Positions 1-9,989 of a DNA stretch of 64,000 bases are shown here, piece by piece (within the stretch, counting starts at the first letter, position 1; every line of letters starts with the position of its first letter). The notes beneath the pieces were generated by a model. That model ran no database searches. It was not told where the DNA came from and was given only the letters and a program-made list of their open reading frames with translations. Source of the DNA: Bolinopsis microptera (Eukaryota > Ctenophora > Tentaculata > Lobata > Bolinopsidae); NCBI RefSeq assembly GCF_026151205.1, contig NC_087083.1:870001-934000 (forward strand), given 5' to 3'. The position numbers and the translations under genes are program-made.

Positions 1-118
1 GATTGGGATAATATCAAGATGGGGGGGGGGGGGGGGGGGTCACGTCGCGTGGGTTACTTTGAAGATTTCAGTTATCAAGATTGGGATAATATCAAGATGG
101 GGGGGGGGGGGGGGGGAG
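1..118. repeat. 79-bp direct duplication with poly-G runs at the window edge
   Basis: A short stretch ending in a run of about 20 G occurs at 1-39 and again at 79-116. In the right arm the single matching locus (50346-50400) has one C run of ~35. The junction at position 40 lies where the true sequence has only CCCC (50441-50444), so the left arm appears to slip on C-tract microhomology back into the same locus. Confidence 0.7.
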
Positions 119-372
119 GGCAAGATTGTGGAAACGTGTGAGAATTAAGTTCGACCTCGGACCTTCGAGATTGAATAAGATACACTCCTCAAGCAAATGT
201 TGTTAGCGTGTACTGTATGGCGGGTATATCCACGCGCTAATTTACATGTACGGACGTGCATTTGCACGTGCAGTACAAACCTGTAGTTTGAGTTCCTCAA
301 GAGAATATCCCTTACACTGAGCCACAGACTGTCTTGTAGCAGTGAAGTAGGCTTCTTGCGAGAATAGGCCGC

Positions 373-659
373 CTGATAATATGGTCACGTGAAATGTGAA
401 AGTTAACGTTTTGATGTTGCTATTTGTTACCACACTTTCACTTTCACTTTAAATCAGTGTTACCACACTTTCGCTTTTATTTTAATTAACCGGATTAGCT
501 GTCGATTCAAAATCTATTCAGCGCTGATACTTAACATAAATTGAATAACATCGGTAAATTAACAAAAATCGGTAAATTAACAAAAAAGAATCCTACAACT
601 AATTGGCTACGAAAAAAATATATATTTAAAAAATAAAATAATTAAAAAATAAAATTTAC
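373..659. other. Dynein intron (left arm), no other feature
   Basis: AT-rich intron between the exons at 281-372 and 660-879, with duplicated short ACACTTTC/ACTTTCAC motifs near 430-480 and an A/T-rich tract at 610-655. Nothing else is recognisable. Confidence 0.6.
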
Positions 660-1029
660 CCAGCCAAACGGACATCTCCTTCAGGGCAGTCTGGCCCTTC
701 TGTGCTGCCTCTACAATCGTTTGTAGCTGTCTGATCCTCTCGGAGAAGTCAATGATCCAGGGGTTAATGGTTACCCCTGGTACGTTGTATCTAAGCCACG
801 ATTTAGGGACTATTCCCTTCTGTAGGTCTGAGAGGAGTCCACGTATGTAGTTAGTTTGCTTCTTTTTCAGATCACATACCTGGTAGAAGAAGGGTTTAAC
901 GTTTTTGTAATTAGTCTTCTTATCTTTAAAGGGTGTTCATGATCATAGCTGTGAGCTAGTGCAGGATTTGGAGTGCTCAATAAATTATTATATCACTGCG
1001 CGGAAAAGGTAGGGTGAATGTGCAATAAC

Positions 1030-1212
1030 GAGCAGTACTTCGAGCGCACGCGCAGAACACTGACAGTGCACATGTAGAACACTTCACAGTGCACGTGCAG
1101 AACACTCAAACACTGCAGAGTGCACGAGCAGAACACTGCAGAGTGCACGTGCAGAACACTCAAACACTGCATAGTGCACGTGCAGAACACTCAAACACTG
1201 CACAGTGCACGA
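1030..1212. repeat. CACGTG-rich minisatellite in dynein intron (left arm)
   Basis: About eight repeats of a 17-36 bp unit built on GCAGAACACTG and GTGCACGTGCAG. The unit is semi-palindromic (GTGCAC, CACGTG). It sits immediately downstream (in gene sense) of the donor of the 1229-1360 exon. The same array lies at 49195-49400 in the right arm, with different copy number. Confidence 0.85.
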
Positions 1213-1360
1213 AAATCTTAGCACCAACCTGAGAGATATCGTTGAGATCAGTAAGAACAGTTTTGAGGAGGTTACGTCCAATAGTGCACTCCCGTTCAAA
1301 GAACCGATAAAGTGGATCCTTGATGTTCTCGACTGTTCGTTTTAGCGCAGCAAGCTCCTC

Positions 1361-1884
1361 CTGTAGAAGTTAGGTTAACATTTCTGGAATATGAGAGTTA
1401 ATTTATAGTTTTAACAAATTACAACACTACAAATCTATTACATTTATTGAGTATTATGTAACGTGATGGAAAAGTTTTAAGTGGGCAAAAGCCAATCCAA
1501 AACCTGGCTCCATAACATGAAGGCCTCGTTTTAATTTTTATTAAAAAGCTCTAATAGTATAGACTAACTCTTTGGCTCTACGAGAACAGTGAATCCTCGG
1601 TTTATAGTTGAATTAATAATATTCAGGAGTACATATATTTGTTGTAGTGTCTGGTTACTGGTTTTATGTGTATGTGACTAGTGCATGTGCAGAATTGAAA
1701 CTAAATATGTGGCTGGAAATATTTCTTTATGTTCCAGTTAATTTTCTGTCCCTGCACAAGGGGAAACGCTTTAATTTAACCACCGATAAATTTAACAAGT
1801 AATAGAATTTTATCAATTTTATATCAATAATAATTGTATATCAACATGAACTAATTTATCTTAGCTATAATTTTTCTTCTATGC

Positions 1885-1921
<37 letters not shown>

Positions 1922-2227
1922 CTTCTATACTATAGTCGACAGCGAAATCTAATACCCAATATAACAGGTTAATCACAAATAAATGTTCAATCAGATATTT
2001 TTTGGTGTATGATGTAAAAACAAAAATCGACAAGCTACCATGATATAATATGAAAACAAGGATGGCCATAAATAGAGTTTCTGGATGAAAAAAACCATTG
2101 AAAAGTGGATTCCAGGGTCACAGTTCTTGTTGCGAGTAGTATCAATTCCTCCAACCTATTGCGTAGTCTTTAAAACAAGATATTAAAGCTGTCTTGGTAT
2201 CAATCTGAACTTTCTTTCAAAGTTTCA
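1361..2227. other. Intron spacer with AT microsatellite
   Basis: Between a dynein exon and the 3' end of esterase B. It holds a TA dinucleotide run at 1888-1918 and otherwise AT-rich unique sequence. The right-arm match (47753-49049) carries two insertions that are absent here: ~130 bp near 48345-48478 and a MITE at 48556-48876. No gene seen. Confidence 0.6.
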
Positions 2228-3886
2228 TCATTTATTTTGTGATCCATATTTAACCCAATCCAGTTCAGCCAGCTTTTCACAAACAGCCTCCTGAGGCTTA
2301 GCAGCTCCAGCGTTAGAAATAGTATCAGAGTTCTCGTACATCATAGTTGCACCGGGGTAAGTGGTCCATTTATCATCAAACTTCTTATCCCGAGAAAACC
2401 TCTTTACCATCTCAATGTAATGTGATTGGAACTTTATGTCCATGTTGGTAATAGTAGGCGGTTCTATGCCATCTGATTTATACCCGAAAAAGGCATATGA
2501 ATCATAAGCATGGAAAGGTGCGAGAGCAAACGAAGGGCTATGACTGACATAAAGTCTGTAGATATCCCGGTTAGTTGCAGCAGACATACCCTCTGCCACA
2601 TCGTTGGAAGGACATGTTGCTCTCATGTCAGTGGTCATGTGAGTCCATATCATGGTGGGGTCTTGGTCAGGGTACAGGGCTATAACTGTATCCATCACAT
2701 TTTCAACGTCGGAGATCTCTTCGATGAGTGGTTCCAGCTTAGCTTTCAGCTGATCTTCTGTGTTAAATGGTGGTACAAACGGCCACAACCACACGTTGTA
2801 TGTTTCCGCAGCTGTGTTGGACACTATGATGGAGATAGGTGAAGTTGGGGTGAAGTCAGCCTCCTTCAGATCCCGGGGAGATACTGTAACCACAGTTGGA
2901 TCCACCATGATAAGTCCTACATACTCACCTCTCTCTCCCCCAGACATAGGAAACTCAAAGTAAGCCCCCCCACTTGTCATGTTCACTCCTCCTTTCCCCG
3001 AGAACTTATTGGCTGGGATGTCTAACAGACATTGTTTCCGACCTGCGAGATCTTCTTGAGTGCACCCGGCTCTGTCAAGCAGCTCTCTCTGAAAATCATT
3101 TCCTTGTTCGTGTGTGAATCTCATCTCTGGAGCGGGGCTTTGGGCGATAGCTGCGTGGAACTTGTTATTAGCTAGAGGGGATGAGACTAGAGCAAGGACA
3201 GCTGTGGCACCTCCACTCTCACCAATCAGGGTTACTGAGCCAGGGTCTCCTCCAAACGCTGCGATATTATCTTGTATCCAGTCTAAAGCTGCGACCATAT
3301 CTCTGATACCATTATTAGCATAAACCCCTGCTTCCTCATCCCACAGCTCCTCCACTGAACTGAAACCAAGGAAGCCCAACCTGTAGTTAATGTTAACAGT
3401 CACAGCATCAACCTTATGGGTAATCTCAGAATCAAAACTGTATCCAACTGCCTCCCCATACCCCAACATTAACCCGCCACCATGGATCCATACAAGCACA
3501 GGTTTGGACTCCGTCACGTCACTAGACCGTACAGTTAACACCAAACAATCTTCAGTCCCCTCCCCCGAATCAGCCTGGATACACGTGATAGCAATGTCAT
3601 CTTTTGCTTTAACCTCCTGTCCTGGGTCAGATATCATGTGCCTAACTGGAGGTCTGAACCTTGACTCTCCTGTAGGCGGTTCAGCGTAACGTATATTGTG
3701 GAACTCGTGGATTTTTGTGTTTCCATCGTTTAGGGTTACTGTTTTTCCAATGACCTTCCCCGCACTGGTTGTTCTTACTACGATGTCGTTGTTCTTGTAG
3801 AGGAGGAGGATTAGGAGGATTATTGCAATTGAGACTGCCACCAAGAAGACGAGAACTGCGGACAGTATTTTACAGTTTTTCTTCAT
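2228..3886 (-). CDS. Membrane-anchored cholinesterase/carboxylesterase-like protein B (left arm)
   Basis: Single-exon gene, 552 residues, alpha/beta-hydrolase of the type-B carboxylesterase/cholinesterase family. The start is taken at the Met codon 3884-3886 (MKKNCK), which matches the right-arm copy; an in-frame ATG 66 bases upstream is possible but adds a poor N-terminus. Residues ~8-30 form one hydrophobic segment with basic residues before it, so a type II membrane protein with an extracellular catalytic domain is likely. Oxyanion-hole WIHGGG, nucleophile elbow GESGG (Ser224), acid Glu361 in AAETY and catalytic His459 in FHAYDS are all present. The differences from the right-arm copy are few (for example Leu for Ser after GGGLM). 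Substrate unknown. Confidence 0.93.
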   Translation of the reverse strand: MKKNCKILSAVLVFLVAVSIAIILLILLLYKNNDIVVRTTSAGKVIGKTVTLNDGNTKIHEFHNIRYAEPPTGESRFRPPVRHMISDPGQEVKAKDDIAITCIQADSGEGTEDCLVLTVRSSDVTESKPVLVWIHGGGLMLGYGEAVGYSFDSEITHKVDAVTVNINYRLGFLGFSSVEELWDEEAGVYANNGIRDMVAALDWIQDNIAAFGGDPGSVTLIGESGGATAVLALVSSPLANNKFHAAIAQSPAPEMRFTHEQGNDFQRELLDRAGCTQEDLAGRKQCLLDIPANKFSGKGGVNMTSGGAYFEFPMSGGERGEYVGLIMVDPTVVTVSPRDLKEADFTPTSPISIIVSNTAAETYNVWLWPFVPPFNTEDQLKAKLEPLIEEISDVENVMDTVIALYPDQDPTMIWTHMTTDMRATCPSNDVAEGMSAATNRDIYRLYVSHSPSFALAPFHAYDSYAFFGYKSDGIEPPTITNMDIKFQSHYIEMVKRFSRDKKFDDKWTTYPGATMMYENSDTISNAGAAKPQEAVCEKLAELDWVKYGSQNK

Positions 3887-5260
3887 TTTCGTCTTTTTGT
3901 CATGTGTATACTGTGTGGAGGGGAAATGTATTGTTAATATAACAAATAACAATGTTATTTGAGTGGAGGGAATTTTATTCTAGATGTAAAGGCAGAAAAG
4001 AGGGTGGGAAAATGCAAAAAAAAACACAAATAAAAAACAACGAAAACTCAAAGAATACAAAGAAAACAAACGAAGACGCATCCTACACAAAAACATTCAT
4101 AAAGCCGACAAGCTGGCTGAATACTCTAATAGGAAGTAATTTGCCAAATTGGAATTTAACATGATAGTATCGTCGTGATTAATTATACGAGCTTGTGATC
4201 TGAAGAGGGAAGAGATTTACCTTGTATGGTAATAAACCTTACCTTATATGGTAGTATTACCATTGAAACTAAATTAGGTCATTTGGAAAATTGGAAAATA
4301 ACAGGTTCTCACGCTGTAATTCATTGGAAGAGATCGTGATAAGAATAACATGTTGAAAATTACATCCCCAAAATATAAGCTGATTGCAGCTCAGAAATTG
4401 TACCGTTATAACAAACCAATGCCAGCCAGGGACAAAAGGAAATCGCGGCATGTACGGAATCGCGATTTTTCCCATTATTTGCGACAAATTTTATGTATAG
4501 TTTAATGTAAAGTCTGTTAAAATTCGCGGTATCGCGATTTTTGGCCGAAATAATCGCGAAATCCTTTTGTCCCTGATGCCAGCCACAACCCTTCACTTAC
4601 AACGTTTTATCAGGCACAACTAAACTATGAAATACTAAACTATGTATATAATATATAACCAGTCATCAAAACACTGATACTTAGTCAACATACTCAGCCC
4701 CATACATTCACCAAGCGCTGTAGATCGCGGCGAAAAAATCAAGCTAATTCCAGAAAATCAAACGATGTACGTACCACTATTTCCAGTCGAAAATGAGCCG
4801 GATTTTCGACGCTTTAGTCGAGAATGACCTGGATAGTGTTTCAGCTAACGACCGTATCATGTGCTAACACAAATATTATCTAACACTGGCTGATTCAGAT
4901 GGGGACGAGACTACCTAGCACGTGACACAAACCGCCAAAACACGTGCTAACCACCTGCTAACCACGTGCTAACCACGTGGCACGTGCTAGCACTACGTTG
5001 TAGACGGACTGGTAGGGCTGGTGTTCGGAGCACCGCACAGAATCACAACGTGTGTGAGAGCTGTGAGTGGGACAGGACAGGAGTGTTGTTAGGTAAGTTA
5101 CCCAGCAACACTGGTAACTGGATACTGGTAAATGGATTGATTGATGGTTTTGTACCACAAATGTGTAGCTTCTATTTCACAGTTTCACGGTCTCTGATCA
5201 TTCCCTTTCGATTGTTTGAATCAGTAGCCTAATAGAACATTCTTGACTAAAATTCATTGG
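3887..5260. other. Intron spacer with CACGTGCTA repeats
   Basis: No gene recognised. Contains A-rich sequence (4010-4080), TATGGTA repeats near 4225-4260, and at 4918-4990 several copies of ACCACGTGCTA with CACGTG cores. The right arm holds the same spacer at 44844-46093. A short open frame at 4966-5232 has no recognisable domain. Confidence 0.5.
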
Positions 5261-5397
5261 TCTAACCCTAAAGTGGTGTCAAGACTCAAGAGACTAAAAT
5301 AATTATTACCTATTTATTTCGCGTTTTTGACACCACTTGGCGGTCCACATTTTGGGCACTAAAATTCTCATTCCTTGGCCAATTTTTTATTCTTTCA
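5261..5397 (+). repeat. Dispersed ~280-bp repeat, first half (split by LINE insertion)
   Basis: First half of a repeat family found also at 13201-13469, 14700-15027, 39287-39608 and 44567-44843. It starts near TCTAACCCTAAAGTGGTGTC. The family ends in CTTTATATATAGTAAG. Here it is interrupted at 5397 by the LINE and resumes at 8267, so the repeat is older than the LINE. Each member contains the inverted pieces AAGTGGTGTCA and TGACACCACTT, which suggests a hairpin-forming non-autonomous element; the class is not determined. Confidence 0.8.
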
Positions 5398-7343
5398 ATC
5401 TGTGCCTTGAGACAGGAACCTACCTCTGGAGCAAAAGTGTGATCACACCGATTCACAAAAAAGGGTGCATCAGGAACCCTGACAACTATAGAGCAATAGC
5501 AGTATGTAGCTGTATTGGGAAACTGCTCTCCACGATGCTGCTATCTCGGCTTGTCACTCACCGCCAAATCTCTCATCCTGATCCACCTAATCAAGCAGGC
5601 TTTACCAAAGGAAGTCAATGTAATGACCATATATTTACGCTGATGTCCACAATCGAAAAATACAAGAAAGTGAAAAATAAAATATATGCAGTGTTCATTG
5701 ATCTCCGAAAAGCCTTTGATCTAGTGTGCAGACAAGCCCTCCTGTTCAAACTAGCCTGCTATGGCGTCAATGGCGGCTACTACGACATCATCAAAGACAT
5801 GTACAGTAAATCAGAGGGTCATATCAAGATGAATGGTAAAATCAGTGAAGCATTCAAGATCCTCAAAGGGACTGAACAAGGACATCCACTCAGCCCCGAG
5901 TTTTTCAAAGTCTACTTTAAAAAGCTTTCTGACCTCCTCAATGAAGCCGTTGTGAACTGCCCAACTCTCGCTGGTATCTCAGTGACTCACCTAGCGTGGG
6001 CTGATGATCTAGTAATCCTCGCCCTAGATCCTGAATCACTCCAAAAGTTGCTTTCGATCATTGGGGACTACTGTATCGAATGGGGTCTGGAAATCAACAT
6101 CTCCAAAACCAAATTCATGGTCTTCAACGGTAAAGGACCAGACATTCCAAACTGGCGTCCTTCCATTCATGACAGAGATATAGAGATGGTCTCCAGCTAC
6201 TGCTATCTTGGAATCATTATAAGCAGCACAGGGAAATTTCGGCAGGCAACTGACTCTCTCTACCGTAAGGGACTCGGAGCTTACTTTAGCTTGAGAAGCA
6301 CCATAGACCGGAGATATATTGACGCATCATGCCTTAACAAACTATTTGACACCCTTGTCAAGCCTATTCTACTATACGGTTGTCAAGTTTGGGCCCCAGT
6401 TCTACCCACCGTCAGTAAGGTCCTCTCTTGCTTCAGCAAGTTTCACAACCTTGATCATGCAGTCTCCCACATCGCAAAACAGAAACTGGAGCAAGTGCAC
6501 CTACGTCACCTCAAATACCTTCTTGGTATTAACAGAAGGGCAGTCAATGCTACAGCCTGGGGAGAAACTGGCTCATACCCAATTATAATTGAGATGTTGA
6601 AACTGAGTACTAAATACTTCAAAAGAGTTATGAGCCTTCCCTCAACACAACTGGTCAAAGCTGCAATGACTGAGCAGATTAACCTCAAATTGTCATGGTT
6701 TGTAGGCATCGAATCAGTTATCAAGTCATTCAACAACATCGACCTTCCTGACAGGAATTCATCATCGTTGCTCAACGCAACCTTCCTCACGGACTCCTGC
6801 AGCCCTGAATTGATGACAGAGAACCTGCGAAAACTATTCCGTGACTCCTGGGGTTCTCTTGTGAAAGATTCTAGAAAGCTATCATTCTACAGTGAAGTCA
6901 AAAAAGAATTTGGATGGGAGCCATATCTAAACCACGCTAGGTCTTTCCAGGACAGAAGGGCAACCACGCAGATTCGGTCCAGTTCTCATCACCTTAGAAT
7001 TGAAAGGGGGAGGTACGACAAAACTCCACTTGATGAAAGGACCTGTAACTATTGCGAGCTGAACACCAACCAGCTAATCATCGAAGACGAGAATCATATG
7101 CTCCATTCCTGCCCCCTAGGGAAAGTTCCAAGGGACAGATTTCAAAGCCTCAGTGGAAATCTAGTCAGCATTGACGGAAATGGTAGCTTCAATCTTGCCT
7201 CCACGTTCATCTCGCAACCCGATTGCATGGACAAACTCAGCGATGAGGACGTAAGTTTGATCAAACTCTCGACCAGCACCATTAATAAAATCTACAGACT
7301 AACCCTCAACTTCAAAGAAAGTCTAAATGTAGATTATAACTAG
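5398..7343 (+). pseudogene. LINE reverse transcriptase, truncated at N-terminus
   Basis: About 648 residues belong to the element; the open frame runs on upstream into host repeat by chance. It has RT motifs in order: KSVITPIHKKG, NPDNYRAIAV, FIDLRKAFD, EQGHPLSPEFF, and the catalytic WADD box (DD at about 6002-6007). It ends with a C-terminal zinc-knuckle-like C-x2-C ... H-x4-C (CNYC, NHMLHSC at ~7050-7115), as in many LINE ORF2 proteins. The frame is intact to TAG at 7341-7343. The endonuclease domain is missing through truncation, so the copy cannot move by itself. The clade is not assigned; the sequence is clearly different from the LINE at 58999-62351. Confidence 0.9.
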
Positions 7344-8266
7344 CTTCCTCTTTCAGTCCTTCCTTTCTTCCTTTCTTTCTTTTTTCCTCTTTGTCTTTCC
7401 GCCTTTTTTTCTTTTCCAGCTTTGGATCTGTGACGGATGTGATGGATTTCTTGCGGTCAATTTTATCCCTACATGGGCTCCCGGCCGTGCGTCCATGTAG
7501 GAGCCGTGGGGCCTTCCGAGTGATAGGGTTACAGTGACTGTTAGTAGGGAAAGTATGAAGGCTATATCAGTAGACACAATTACCGAACGCAGGGCATTGG
7601 CTCGACCTCCAAGACAGGGTATCCGTGAGGACCCTGGTCGTAATCAGCTCTGCACTGCTCCAGTGTATCCTGATGCCTGAAATCTTGGACACTGCCTACG
7701 TACGGGGTAGACAGCCACCGATGATTTTGTCTGTGAGTTTTTCATCACTTCCTGACATGAGTCAGACCTCAGCTGGATCCTTCCTGTTTAGCTTTTTCTG
7801 AGCTTCCCGCTCGACCTCCTTCTTCAATCATCATCATCAGTTAGAGCTGCCGTGCTCTCGAACTTTCCCTTCACACTCCACCACGGCACCTCCTTTGAGG
7901 CCTCTTGCTAGGTAACACCAGCTCTCAGACATAGGCAAGCTTACCGCGCACGGCGTTTTTTCTTTTTTTGTTTCGTCCTTTCCGTGTGTGCCGTTTTGTG
8001 CCACCCTCTCTGCTGTTCCTGCGCTTACGCTCTTTCGCTCTTAATTGGGCTGTTCATTTGACAGAGTTACTGGCTGGCACTCCAAACATCTTCTCACTCA
8101 CAATCACCATCAATCAAATTCAAAATTATGCAATCAATCACTATACATCCACGATGAACGATCATATGATCAAAACACAAAACTTTGTAATACACTGTTT
8201 CTGTTTGAGATTTGAATAACGTTACTGTAATGTTTCAAATTATATTTTAAATGTTCAAAAAAAAAA
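5398..8266 (+). mobile_element. 5'-truncated non-LTR retrotransposon insertion (left arm only)
   Basis: 2.87 kb inserted into the dispersed repeat and absent from the right arm, where the empty site reads straight through (44715 region). It is cut at its 5' end inside the reverse-transcriptase coding region, keeps the rest of the ORF and a ~920 bp 3' UTR, and ends in ten A at 8257-8266. These are hallmarks of target-primed reverse transcription. No target-site duplication longer than a few bases can be seen. A shorter copy of the same 3' end lies in opposite orientation at 8414-8545. Confidence 0.9.
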
Positions 8267-8413
8267 TGCTGATTTGAAGACCATATAAGCATTTGAACCA
8301 GTCAAAAAGTTCAAGTTTGCGGAAATTCGTGTTAAAGTTGATGCCGTGGTGTCAGTAAAATGGTAGGGATATTTATTATATATCGTCTCGCTTTATATAT
8401 AGTAAGCTATATT
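8267..8413 (+). repeat. Dispersed ~280-bp repeat, second half
   Basis: Continuation of the repeat begun at 5261, resuming TGCTGATTTGAAG after the LINE poly-A. It ends CTTTATATATAGTAAG at ~8406. The right-arm copy (44567-44843) is uninterrupted. Confidence 0.8.
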
Positions 8414-8545
8414 CGAACATTTAAAATATAATTTGGAACATTACATTATGAGTAACGTTATTCAAATCTCAAACAGAAAAAAGTATATTTCAAAGCTTTG
8501 TGTTTTGATCATATGATCATGAGTGTATAGTGTATAGTGATTTGA
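8414..8545 (-). mobile_element. Fragment of LINE 3' end, inverted (left arm)
   Basis: Reverse complement is closely similar to 8130-8256, the last part of the LINE 3' UTR (shared ATCATATGATCAAAACACAAA, TTTGAGATTTGAATAACG, ATTTTAAATGTTC). Best read as an older, strongly 5'-truncated insertion of the same LINE family in opposite orientation. It is present in both arms (44434-44559), so it predates their divergence. Confidence 0.7.
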
Positions 8546-8726
8546 ACGCTTAGACACTTTTTCCTTTTTTTTCTTATCATAAAATAAAAGCAATATCGAG
8601 AATATTTCGGAAATAAATCTAAGATGAAAACAACACCTACAATACAAGATACAAGGGCAGGTTTCTCCCGCAAGTTGGGATGGCCTGAGCCCCTGAGGTG
8701 CTTATCTCCTTTTCCTTTCTCAAGGC

Positions 8727-9280
8727 ATGATAAAGTTCACCACATGGGCAGCCCTGACTGTAGCAGTTTTTGCTGTTTTGTTGATTTACAGCCTCAGCGA
8801 GGCCTCGTAAGTACATAGTAAATTATAAGTTTCCATTTACAATAAAACCCGAATTTACCAGACCCGAATTTCCCGCTCATTTTCCCTTTCTCCCAAACTC
8901 TGCAGTAAATCGGGGTAAAATTACTGTACATAGGACAGTACAAAGAACGGAGACACATTCCTATGATAGAAATATTTTAATAAGCATGTTGAATCTGCAT
9001 TTCATTAATCATCTCATTTCACAGTGATAGAAGAAGGGCGGTAAGCTACGATTCTAGGCGAATTAAGATTCGTAGCAGTGGTAGCTCGGATACTGATGAG
9101 CTTATCATTCCACTTATCGCGGTAGCAGTCGTAATCGTCGGCGGTTTGATGATTGTTTATTGCTGCAATTGTAGCTGTTGTGAGTGTTGTGATGGGCATT
9201 ACGGCGGGGATGGCGGGGATTTCGGCGGGGGTTACGACGGAGGTGACGGCGGGGGCGGAGGTGACGGCGGTGGCGATTGA
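8727..9280 (+). CDS. Small two-exon single-pass membrane protein, Cys- and Gly/Asp-rich (left arm)
   Basis: Exons 8727-8806 and 9025-9280 (80 + 256 nt) join at GT/AG borders to give 111 residues. Residues ~5-22 are a hydrophobic signal peptide ([19 protein letters not shown]). Then comes a short polar, Arg/Ser-rich stretch ending SGSSDTDE, a transmembrane segment around residues 51-68 ([19 protein letters not shown]), a dense cysteine cluster ([11 protein letters not shown], a likely palmitoylation or metal site) and a tail made almost only of Gly and Asp. The predicted topology is type I with a short cytoplasmic tail. The arrangement is reminiscent of small Shisa/CYYR1-like adaptors, but I recognise no family. 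It lies in the dynein intron on the opposite strand, and both arms keep the frame and splice sites, which supports a real gene. Confidence 0.72.
8850..8925. repeat. Short palindromic repeat (AAATCGGGG family), copy 1
   Basis: Contains GAATTTACC, TTTCTCCCAAACTC and GTAAATCGGGG. The same arrangement is at 13770-13850, and mirrored at 44060-44145 and 40270-40370. It is a small MITE-like family lying inside the intron of the tiny gene here. Confidence 0.6.
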
Positions 9281-9989
9281 ACAGTGTAAGTAATTTGCAT
9301 AGTCTGAAGTTATAGTCTGAAGTCTGAGCAATTTTGAGTTGATTCGGGATAAACTATTAGTATGTAATAAGGTTTTTAAACGAAATTAGATCATGTTGTA
9401 TAGTTTTATAATTTTTTGAGTCTTTAATGTAGCTTCTTCTTTGATGTAGTTTCTTTATAATTTTATACATTTTACCCTGGAAAGAAGCTACATAGTACAT
9501 ACAGTAACCTATTCATTCTGAATAATGCTTAGAATTGTTATTAGAATTGTTATGGACAAGAAATAAGCTTGCAACTGTCTTGTGTCTAGAATGTAATGAC
9601 AATATTATATTTATAATATGTGTATGTAATTTTATCAACAAACTAAGATAAAATCATATAGTTTTATTTTGTGTAATCAGGTTTGTGTAATCACAAACCT
9701 TCACAATTTTGCCTCAGGGGTAAATAGTATAATGAGTACAATGGCGACGGTCGTGCTTGCCAGCTCTGTGATAAGGGTCATTACAGTACATGTACATACT
9801 TAGTGTAAATTCTAACGATTCGCCCTTAAAAAGGCCTGTTTGTTCTTGATATATTTCTACATGTTGTATTAAACAGTTTAAAAAATTAGTTAAGTAATTA
9901 AAATTGCATCATATTATGGCCCTTATTTCAATATTTCATGCATGAAAATCGCTCATAAAAACAGAGTTACAAAAATAAAATGCGTGCAA
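9281..9989. other. Spacer between tiny gene and esterase A
   Basis: AT-rich, no gene. Contains inverted pieces GTAGCTTCTT and AAGAAGCTAC near 9430 and 9485. Matches 42990-43705 in the right arm almost base for base. Confidence 0.5.

Noticed and set aside
993-1299. Cysteine-rich small open frames on the minus strand (and 49065-49463)
   Set aside because: Translation of the CACGTG-rich minisatellite plus part of a true dynein exon; not a separate gene.
2510-3689. Plus-strand open frames within esterase B (and equivalents in the other three esterase genes)
   Set aside because: Antisense shadows of intact 551-552-codon genes with complete catalytic residues.
3887-3952. Alternative upstream start of esterase B (left arm)
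   Set aside because: The extension puts a poor segment before the signal anchor, and the right-arm gene begins at MKKNCK.
4966-5232. 88-codon frame near the CACGTGCTA repeats
   Set aside because: The right-arm equivalent differs by several bases including an in-frame insertion and the peptide has no recognisable features.
5337-5397. Upstream start for the truncated LINE ORF
   Set aside because: This part is host dispersed repeat, as the uninterrupted right-arm copy shows; the reading frame extends into it by chance.
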